Shown here one piece after another: positions 26,130 through 33,596 of a stretch of 40,142 nucleotides of DNA. Both the position numbers and the translations under genes were made by a program. The notes under the pieces were generated by a model. The model had not been told where the DNA came from. It did not search any database and was given only the letters and a program-made list of their open reading frames with translations. The first letter of the stretch is position 1, and the number at the start of each line of letters is the position of its first letter. Origin of the DNA: Candidatus Liptonbacteria bacterium (lineage in GTDB: Bacteria > Patescibacteriota > Minisyncoccia > UBA6257 > 2-01-FULL-56-20); the NCBI GenBank assembly GCA_016204335.1, contig JACQKU010000016.1, forward strand, positions 1 to 40,142. The letters are read 5' to 3'.

Positions 26130-27089
26130 TTAAATATTTTTTCTTTCAATTTCAGTCCAGCTAAGTTGCCCCGTAGTAGTACCAAAATCTGGTTTATACA
26201 TTCTCATTTTTGGAGATAAAACTTTATCGTAGGGCAAGTACGTTTGCCGTTTTAATTTTCTTTCTTTTGGCGAAAGTGCATAGTGTTTTAAAGCAGAGCG
26301 ATGAGTATCACCGTAAATAACTACGATCGGACCCTTGATTTCTCTTTTTGATAAATCGTCCAGAGCTTCAGGAACTACCAAATTTCGGTAATCTTGGAGA
26401 TTGTATAAAAATTGTCCAAGAGGATTATCTTTTCTACCAACAAATTTATCAGTTTGTTTATCAAAATAATCTGCTACTTTTGAAAGAGAAACAATACTGC
26501 CGGAAGCCATCGTTCCCAACATGCCTCCAATAAATGCGCGCCGCGAAATTTTTTCCCGCATGAGCTCCCCTATTTTTTTGCGGAGACCAAACGCTATTAA
26601 AGCAATAGGCAGACCGGCTGAAATTAAATTTTTTATATTTTGAACTTGTTCGTCTTTCTCGTTAGATGCGGCGATATCTCTAAAAAATTTTTCTCCTCCT
26701 TCGCCTTCCGAAGGGTCGGCGTTGATGACCAATTTATTTTGGGCGCCAGCCAAAGTACTGATATATTCGTAAAAGTGAAAGAATTCATTTATTTCGTTTT
26801 TCGCTTCTTCATTCAAATCAGCGCCCTCTAAAGCTGAACGCAATGCTATAACATCAGGACCTATTTCCACAACTACCGCCCCCGCCCTCTTAATTGCTGT
26901 TTCTAATTCTTGATGATGAAGTTCTATCGTTTCAGGTTTGTGCCAAACACCATATAACTCAAAATTTTTCGCATTCAATTGAAAACTTTCTTTGTGAAAA
27001 AATTCCTTTGCCATTTCCAACCTTTTTTGACGTTCTGGCGAAGGAGCTTGCTGAAAAATACTTTCTTGTTGAGGACGTTCTTGCTGCAT
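26130..27089 (-). CDS. Hypothetical protein with internal SRRAFIGGMLG segment and C-terminal GPIVVIYGDTHRSALKHY
   Basis: Long ORF; weak resemblance to TraB/ChaN-type folds; only inferred. Confidence 0.5.
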   Translation of the reverse strand: MQQERPQQESIFQQAPSPERQKRLEMAKEFFHKESFQLNAKNFELYGVWHKPETIELHHQELETAIKRAGAVVVEIGPDVIALRSALEGADLNEEAKNEINEFFHFYEYISTLAGAQNKLVINADPSEGEGGEKFFRDIAASNEKDEQVQNIKNLISAGLPIALIAFGLRKKIGELMREKISRRAFIGGMLGTMASGSIVSLSKVADYFDKQTDKFVGRKDNPLGQFLYNLQDYRNLVVPEALDDLSKREIKGPIVVIYGDTHRSALKHYALSPKERKLKRQTYLPYDKVLSPKMRMYKPDFGTTTGQLSWTEIERKNI

Positions 27090-27098
27090 GACCGGTAT

Positions 27099-29180
27099 TT
27101 ATAGTTTATAAATAAATATCGATGTTCCTGCTTTAAAGTCCGGTTCGGGAACATTGCCCATTCCGACTGCCGGTTGCCGGAACGAAGTTAACCAGCGATA
27201 TTCATCATCAGGATTTCTATTCTGGCCCAGAGCAAGGGGTTGCGTTGCGCTTTCCAAAGTATTTATGGAAACCGCGAGCCATTCAATCGCGGATTTTCGC
27301 TGATTGTTGCCCAGATTTTCGCTGATATTATATCCGCGTTTATCCGCGTTTTCATCCGCGTTTATCTGCGTTTGTGAGGGGTTGCCGAGCGAAGACCGCC
27401 AGTCGATTTCTTTTTCTCCGAGATAGTATTTCGGGCTTCCGCCGCCGAAATAATCGACCGCGATTTTGTCGATTTCGGGATGGCTATCCACAAATGTTTG
27501 AAGTCGCAGCAAATCCTGTCCCCAGTCATAGTTTGAGTCCGTGGCGACGCGATACCCGCCCCGCGTGCCGCCGCCGAGTTCGTTGAAATACGACAAAAAG
27601 TACGGCGCCGAAAAAAACGCTTCCAACGGGAGCCAAATAAGGAGAACCGCAAAAATAGCATATCGCGCAAGGAGTTTCGGCAGCGCGGAGAGTGTCATTG
27701 CGAGCCGAAGGCGAAGCAATCCCGGCAGCTTCGGAAGATTGCTTCGGTCGTCCGCCGGCGCGCTTCCTCGCAATGATATTGTTCCAGCCAGCCATCGTTT
27801 CCAGGAACTCGCGGCCAAAATATAAATTAGGGGAATTGTCGGCATGAGATGGCGAAAACCGATGTTGAGCGGACTTTTCATGCTGTAAGCCCAGTAGAAG
27901 AGTATGAACACAATCATCGAGAACTCGGCGAAGTTAAGGCCGAGATAGTCGATGAAAAAATAACTTATAACTTTTAACTTATAACTCTTAACTCTTTTAA
28001 CAATCGCCCAGATGCCGAGAAGGAGCGCGATAAAGACAATGAATAGCGCCGGCAAAGGTTCCTTCAGGAGATATGTGACAGGAAAGTAAAGCCGTGTGCC
28101 GGTAGAGGACACTTCTCCGAGGAAATAATTCGTGTTTCCGCCGGACGCGCGCTGTGTCACCATCAGAACGCCGAGGAGATATTCGGCGAACGGCCGCGTA
28201 ACCGGATTTTTGCTCATCCATATGTCAAAATCCGCGACGCATCGCAGAGGTTTGCAGAACTTGCCCGCGGCAGGGGGCCCGTCGGCAAACGAAGCAAGAG
28301 TAAATTCCGTGTCGCTTACTTGTTTTTGAATCGGATAGTTGAGCGTGAAAAGGAAATAGAGAGGATAAACGACCAGGAAATAACCGATAAGAAAAACGGC
28401 GATGACCGAGCGGAAATACCGCCACGCGCGGACTGAAAATCTTTTCAGGCGCGCGCTCGAATCGGTTTCTTTCCAGTCGCGGGCGACTGTCGAGGCGAAA
28501 AAGAACGCGATGAGTATGAAAAAATACGGTATGAGAAGCACCACGGAGAATTTCATCAGTTGCGCCATGCCGAACGCGATGCCGGCAAAAAAAAGATTCC
28601 GTTTTGACGGCGCAAAGAGAAATTTGAGGAAAAAATAAGTTCCCGAAAGGATGCCCAAAGCCGCGCCGATATCGGTTGTGACGTAATGGCCGTGGGCGAG
28701 AATGGTCGGCGAAAAAGCGGCGAGAAGAGCGGGCAGAAGCGCCCATCGGTTTCCCAAAAGCTCCCGTGACCAGAAGTAAATCAGAATAATAAGTAGGAGC
28801 GTGAGAAGAATCGGTCCCATTCTTGCGGCGCGGACAATCAGGTTTGCGTCGTTGCCGGATTCATAGAGGAATTTCGCGCCCATTGTCCACTGTCCGTTGA
28901 TGTCTTTCGTCCAGGCGGAATCGTTTGTCGGGAAATTCGGATTCAGAAAAAGAAGCGGCAGAGCGGCAAGCGCTTTTACGAGCGGCGGATGTTCGGGGTT
29001 GAGCCGGTAGTCGAGATTATGAACATAGCCGTAGCCGGCCGGAATATGGGCGAGTTCGTCCATAATCGCCGAGTCGCCGAACGACGCCCAAAGCATAAGC
29101 GAAAAAGCCACCGCGCAGATGAGAGCGAGCGCGAGCAGAGGGAAAAGCAAAGGCGATTTTTCTCCAAGGAACCGCATCAT
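27099..29180 (-). CDS. GT39/PMT-like membrane glycosyltransferase
   Basis: MDELAHIPAGYGYVHNLDYRLNPEHPPLVKALAALPLLFL, many TM helices; carries three in-frame repeat inserts. Confidence 0.8.
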   Translation of the reverse strand: MMRFLGEKSPLLFPLLALALICAVAFSLMLWASFGDSAIMDELAHIPAGYGYVHNLDYRLNPEHPPLVKALAALPLLFLNPNFPTNDSAWTKDINGQWTMGAKFLYESGNDANLIVRAARMGPILLTLLLIILIYFWSRELLGNRWALLPALLAAFSPTILAHGHYVTTDIGAALGILSGTYFFLKFLFAPSKRNLFFAGIAFGMAQLMKFSVVLLIPYFFILIAFFFASTVARDWKETDSSARLKRFSVRAWRYFRSVIAVFLIGYFLVVYPLYFLFTLNYPIQKQVSDTEFTLASFADGPPAAGKFCKPLRCVADFDIWMSKNPVTRPFAEYLLGVLMVTQRASGGNTNYFLGEVSSTGTRLYFPVTYLLKEPLPALFIVFIALLLGIWAIVKRVKSYKLKVISYFFIDYLGLNFAEFSMIVFILFYWAYSMKSPLNIGFRHLMPTIPLIYILAASSWKRWLAGTISLRGSAPADDRSNLPKLPGLLRLRLAMTLSALPKLLARYAIFAVLLIWLPLEAFFSAPYFLSYFNELGGGTRGGYRVATDSNYDWGQDLLRLQTFVDSHPEIDKIAVDYFGGGSPKYYLGEKEIDWRSSLGNPSQTQINADENADKRGYNISENLGNNQRKSAIEWLAVSINTLESATQPLALGQNRNPDDEYRWLTSFRQPAVGMGNVPEPDFKAGTSIFIYKL

Positions 29181-29324
29181 TATTATTGTAGCAAATTAAA
29201 ATGATTTTGAGTTTTTATTGCGAACCGTTAGAATACAAGAGTAATCGCGAATGGCGCGAATAGTAGCAAATAATGCTAATATAATTCGCATTATTAATCG
29301 AGATTAGCGTCATTCGCGATTACT

Positions 29325-31427
29325 TTGATGAAACGCAAAGTTCCCAAGAAAAATATCTCCCAGCGCATAGCCGACATTGAAAAACGGGACGGGAAAGGGT
29401 ATCGGCGAATTCCGCCCGGAGTTTTTTTCGATGATTCAATCAAAGGAGAAGCCGCGCAGAGATTTCTTAAAAACGGCGGGAGTGAAAACCGCGGAAAGGA
29501 AATCAGCCGGGACTCCGCCTCCTTTAAAACGGTGCCGCTCAAAAAGTTTTTTATCGCGTTTCTTGTTTCGAGTTTATTTATTGTCGGCTGGTTCGGGTTC
29601 CAAACCTATAAAAAATGGAACAACGCGCTGACGTTATTTTCGTCCGCCGGAGAACGGCTGGGGAAATTTACGGGCGCGGCGGAGCAGGAAGGGTTGAACA
29701 AGACAGACGGGCAGAAATCATTCTTAGACGGCTTTGACTTCGCGAAAGTAAAAATTTTGTTCGGTGGCGCGGGCGACGCGTACGGAAGTTTTCAGGCAAT
29801 TTCGGCGGCGGCGCTCGATTTAGCCGGCGAACTCGATATTCTTCAAAACGAATGGCCGAATTTTATCTTCGGAAATAAAGGAGAACAGCTCATTGGCCAT
29901 CTCAAAAAAATAAAAAGCGACCTTGCCGCGGTAAGCGAAGCGGACAAAAAACTTGCCGCGGCCCGCGTTGACCTGGGAAGTTTTTTTTCGGACGCGGGCG
30001 GTTCGCAATTATCGCTTCAGTACGATATCACCCGAATCGGCAATTTTTTGGATGCTTTGCTCCGTTGGCTTGAGTCGGCAAACGAGCATCATATTCTCGT
30101 TCTTTTTCAAAATTCTTCGGAGATAAGGCCCGGCGGGGGATTTCTCGGCAGTTATGCCGATGTGATACTCAAAAACGGAAACATTGAGAATATCGAAGCG
30201 CACGATATTAACGACGCCGACCGCGAACTCGATGCAAAGATTGTGCCGCCGAAACCGCTCCAGGCGATTGTCACGCGCTGGCGGGCGGCTGACGCGAACT
30301 GGTTTTTCGATTATTCCCTTTCTTCGAAAAAAATAATTCAGTTTATGGAGGCGTCAAAAAAATACGGCGCCGGTTCCATAAAATTCGACGGCGCAATCGC
30401 GATTTCACCGAAAGTAGTAAGCGATATGCTCGCGCTAACCGGGCCGGTTCAACTGGCGGGGCGGACCGCGGCAATAGATAAAGATAATTTTTTGTTTGAA
30501 ATCCAGAAAGAAGTGCAGGCGGGGCAGGCTCCTTCGGCAGGCTCAGGACTGGGGCAGAGCAAAACTCCGAAAAAAATTCTTGAGGAGCTAACCCCGGTTC
30601 TCCTTGATAAACTGGTCGAACTTCAAAGCAATGAAAAGAAAATGCTTTTTCAGAAATTCGGAGAATGGCTTGCCGGCAAGGATTTGGCGCTTTACTTCAA
30701 AGAACCCGCTTTTCAGACCTTTTTCGATTTTTATAACGTTTCGGGCAAAGTGTTCGAATTGCCGAAAAATTTCAACGGCGATTATCTTGCGGTTGTGAAC
30801 GCGAACATCGGCGGCGGCAAAACCGATTTATTCATAAAGCAAAAAGTATTTTTCAAAACCCAGCTTAATCTGGACGGCACCGCGAGCGACCATCTGGCGA
30901 TTACGCGCGAGCACCAAGGAAACAAGTCAAATTCGTGGTGGTATCGCTTGCAGAATCAGAATTATCTCGAAGTGTTCACTTTGCCCGGCGCGGCGCTCTC
31001 GAATTTCGGCGGAGGATGGGACAGGAAAATTTATCCGAAAATAAATTACAAAACTTCCGGGTACGAAGTCGACCCGTTGGTGGCTCAAATCGAATCCGGA
31101 ATGAAAAAGGATTTTAACTTTCCGTTAGTGAGCGTGTTTGAGGAGTCCGGCAAAAATGTGTTCGCAATATGGGTAAAAACGGACGCAGGAAAAACGAGCG
31201 TAATTTCGTTCGACTATAAAGTCCGGCTGTTCGCTCCGCCGGGGGATAGTCAATCGTATCAGTTCGTTTTTGAAAAACAGGCGGGCAGTACCGGAGAATA
31301 TCAGTTTGAGTTGTACGCGCCGGTCGGTTTCCGCTGGAAGGAAAATAATCTGCCGGTGTTTGAATATAAAACAGACAATCCTTCTGGCCGTCTGAACATC
31401 AACTTGACATTTGAGAAGGCGTTGTGA
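29325..31427 (+). CDS. DUF4012 domain-containing protein
   Basis: HHILVLFQNSSEIRPGGGFLGSYADVILKNGNIENIEAHDI and C-terminal GGGKTDLFIKQK...; typical CPR family. Confidence 0.85.
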   Translation: MMKRKVPKKNISQRIADIEKRDGKGYRRIPPGVFFDDSIKGEAAQRFLKNGGSENRGKEISRDSASFKTVPLKKFFIAFLVSSLFIVGWFGFQTYKKWNNALTLFSSAGERLGKFTGAAEQEGLNKTDGQKSFLDGFDFAKVKILFGGAGDAYGSFQAISAAALDLAGELDILQNEWPNFIFGNKGEQLIGHLKKIKSDLAAVSEADKKLAAARVDLGSFFSDAGGSQLSLQYDITRIGNFLDALLRWLESANEHHILVLFQNSSEIRPGGGFLGSYADVILKNGNIENIEAHDINDADRELDAKIVPPKPLQAIVTRWRAADANWFFDYSLSSKKIIQFMEASKKYGAGSIKFDGAIAISPKVVSDMLALTGPVQLAGRTAAIDKDNFLFEIQKEVQAGQAPSAGSGLGQSKTPKKILEELTPVLLDKLVELQSNEKKMLFQKFGEWLAGKDLALYFKEPAFQTFFDFYNVSGKVFELPKNFNGDYLAVVNANIGGGKTDLFIKQKVFFKTQLNLDGTASDHLAITREHQGNKSNSWWYRLQNQNYLEVFTLPGAALSNFGGGWDRKIYPKINYKTSGYEVDPLVAQIESGMKKDFNFPLVSVFEESGKNVFAIWVKTDAGKTSVISFDYKVRLFAPPGDSQSYQFVFEKQAGSTGEYQFELYAPVGFRWKENNLPVFEYKTDNPSGRLNINLTFEKAL

Positions 31428-31583
31428 TATAACGAGCTCAGAAAATTGACATAATACTTGCTTGCGATTTCGCCTCGGCGCTTAGGATATTGATTTAGTA
31501 AAGTACTCTAAGCGATGCGGCGAAGAAGCGACCAAACGCCCGCATGGTGCGGACGTTCAAATCCCCGCGGCAGGGAGAATACC

Positions 31584-32000
31584 ATGACGATTTCGGTTGA
31601 GCAACGTTTCTCGCTGTTCGCGAAGCTCGGCGAGAACCTCGATTGGGACTCGCTCACGAAGGAGCAGGTCCAGGTCGGCATCCGCGAGGCGCACACCTTC
31701 GCGGCTCGGGAGTTCGAGGTCTTCATCCGGAACGGTTTCCGGGTTCAGGTCGGCGATTTCTTCCGAGAGACGGGGGAACTGACGATTCAGATCCCCGCGC
31801 TCGCGCGTCCGACCCTGGCGGAACTCCGGGAGAAGTATTCCTGGATCCGCGAAGAGAATGGGATCGAGCGTGATACCTCGCCGACCGAGGCGGTCACGCT
31901 CAAGCTCGGCACCGTGCTCCGCCCCGACGAGGAGCGAATCAACGGTGCAGAGTACGAGCGCCGGCTCGCCCCGAGGTTGGATCTCACACTCAGCTACTAG
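31584..32000 (+). CDS. Hypothetical protein with high-GC codon usage (MTISVEQRFSLFAKLGENLDWDSLTKEQVQ...)
   Basis: Long ORF with SD GGGAG; coding-like sequence continues in the same frame past TAG at 31998. Confidence 0.6.
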   Translation: MTISVEQRFSLFAKLGENLDWDSLTKEQVQVGIREAHTFAAREFEVFIRNGFRVQVGDFFRETGELTIQIPALARPTLAELREKYSWIREENGIERDTSPTEAVTLKLGTVLRPDEERINGAEYERRLAPRLDLTLSY

Positions 32001-32217
32001 CAGGCATGCTGGCTCGTCGAGCATCAGGACGAGTTCCCCGAGTTAGTGGCTCTTCTCGGAAATGTCTACATCGACTTTCCGGGGCTGGTCGTGGTGCGCG
32101 CGGGCGGCGACCGGGGCTTCGCCTACCTCCGCGAGGGCGGCGAGCGGTGAAGCTTGGACTGGGGTTGGGTCAGCGACGGTCTCCGCCGTAGCGGGCGGCT
32201 CGCGGTCTCAAGCAAGT
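32001..32217 (+). pseudogene. In-frame continuation of the preceding ORF interrupted by TAG and TGA
   Basis: Same frame reads ...LSY*QACWLVEHQDEFPELVALLGNVYIDFPGLVVVRAGGDRGFAYLREGGER*SLDWGWVSDGLRRSGRLAVSSK*, similar to the fragment near 32630. Confidence 0.5.
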
Positions 32218-32627
32218 AGCATCAGGTTCTTGTGGCCTTGGTCTTTCCGGCTTCGGCCGCTCGGACCCTCGGTCGCCCAAAGGGCGGCGAGAGCATACGG
32301 GCTCCTTCGACAAGCGATTGTCGTCGGAGCCCGTTCTAATTTTGTGATATTATGAATACGGATAGTAGATAATGCGCGCGCGGCTACGGTTGCGCGCGGT
32401 CGAATTCCGCGATGGCATTTGCCGGAATGAGGGCGGATACGTTTTCTCTCAGCGCGCGGTGTCCATACGCATACATACTGTTGCTACTTGGTGCGAGGAG
32501 CCAGGGAATTATAGATTCCGCATACGATACAATCCCGAGAGTATTCATCCTTCGGTTTACTCAGGATGACTCTGAGCGAAGTCGAAGCAGTCAAAGGATA
32601 GTGGCGCGGGCGGCTTTTCGCACATTC

Positions 32628-32807
32628 GTAGTGAACGCGGACGGCAACCGGAACTTCGCCTACCTCAACAAGGGCGGCAAGCGGTTTTTCTCGTGCCTTC
32701 GCGAAGATCTCCAACCCTGGGAGCCGTACTGGATCCGGATTGGACTCGGCATCGACTTTGGTCAGAGCGATCGGATCGCCGTTTCCGCTCCACTCCACGG
32801 TTCATAG
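32628..32807 (+). pseudogene. C-terminal fragment paralogous to 32001-32217
   Basis: VVNADGNRNFAYLNKGGKRFFSCLREDLQPWEPYWIRIGLGIDFGQSDRIAVSAPLHGS resembles VVRAGGDRGFAYLREGGER...RLAVSSK. Confidence 0.45.
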
Positions 32808-32824
32808 CCTCGTAAGTTCCCGCA

Positions 32825-32867
32825 GCCTCCTGCACAGCTTGTCTCGTGCAGGAGGCGCTTCGTTTTT
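32825..32867 (+). terminator. Rho-independent terminator
   Basis: GCCTCCTGCAC agcttgtctc GTGCAGGAGGC gcttcgTTTTT. Confidence 0.8.
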
Positions 32868-32892
32868 GAAACTATAACTATATTTTCTGGTC

Positions 32893-32930
32893 TTCTCTAC
32901 AAACTCTACGATCGTATAAGTTGTAGAGAA
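32893..32930. promoter_or_regulatory. Concentric double palindrome (operator-like), copy 1
   Basis: TTCTCTACAA (32893-32902)/TTGTAGAGAA (32921-32930) around TACGATCGTA (32907-32916), same centre 32911.5; overlaps a -35 (TTGTAG) 17 bp from TATAGT (32944-32949). Confidence 0.75.
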
Positions 32931-32970
32931 TAAGTTTTATTGCTATAGTAAATAGTATAAAGTTCATGCA

Positions 32971-33492
32971 ATGAACATCATTGACGACCTCCTCATTATT
33001 TTGGGGAGTTACAGCGGCGGATATAAGTTGATGCGGAAAAGAATTCGCGGCTATACGGGGCCGGCAAAATTTCGAAACATTAGGGAACATCTTGACGCGA
33101 AAGACGCTACCATCAGCAATACGCTGTATCGACTTAGAAAAAGAGGATTGGTCGAACAAAGTAATAACCTATGGCATATCACTAAAAAGGGTACGGAGTA
33201 TCTTGCTGAGCGCATATCCGCGTTTAAAAAATATCCCCGCCGCAAGCATGATCATACACGCCCGCGCAAGAAAGAAAAAAATATGGTGATTGCGTTCGAT
33301 ATTCCCGAAAAGTACCGTAAGAGGCGGGATTGGTTGAGAACGGAGTTGAATACGCTAGGATTCATCCCGCTCCAGAAGAGCGTGTGGTTCGGCCCGGCGC
33401 CGTTGCCTAAAGAATTCATTGACACTCTAGTAGAGTTTAATGTCACAGAATTTATGAAATTTTTTGAAGCCAAAGAATACGAAATTGTTTAG
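32971..33492 (+). CDS. PaaX-like regulator: winged-helix N-terminus and Cas2-like (ferredoxin fold) C-terminus
   Basis: ISNTLYRLRKRGLVEQSNNLWHITKKGTEYL (wHTH) and MVIAFDIPEKYRKRRDWLRTELNTLGFIPLQKSVWFGP. Confidence 0.75.
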   Translation: MNIIDDLLIILGSYSGGYKLMRKRIRGYTGPAKFRNIREHLDAKDATISNTLYRLRKRGLVEQSNNLWHITKKGTEYLAERISAFKKYPRRKHDHTRPRKKEKNMVIAFDIPEKYRKRRDWLRTELNTLGFIPLQKSVWFGPAPLPKEFIDTLVEFNVTEFMKFFEAKEYEIV

Positions 33493-33503
33493 GATAATGA
33501 GGG

Positions 33504-33541
33504 TTCTCTACACTTCTTACGATCGTAGAAAATGTAGAGAA
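33504..33541. promoter_or_regulatory. Concentric double palindrome (operator-like), copy 2
   Basis: TTCTCTACA (33504-33512)/TGTAGAGAA (33533-33541) around TACGATCGTA (33518-33527), same centre 33522.5. Confidence 0.75.
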
Positions 33542-33596
33542 GCAGGCACAAAGCGCAAAAGATTATAAAGTTGAAAGGAGTATAAATTTAAGAGGT

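Noticed and set aside
31998-32150. Alternative genetic code (TGA=Gly as in Gracilibacteria/Absconditabacteria)
   Set aside because: TGA closes other credible genes here (for example 513..782 and 36265..36834), and conserved Gly codons in housekeeping genes are ordinary GGN.
32971-33492. CRISPR-associated Cas2
   Set aside because: The C-terminus is Cas2-like, but the N-terminal winged helix and absence of cas1 or a CRISPR array favour a PaaX-type regulator.
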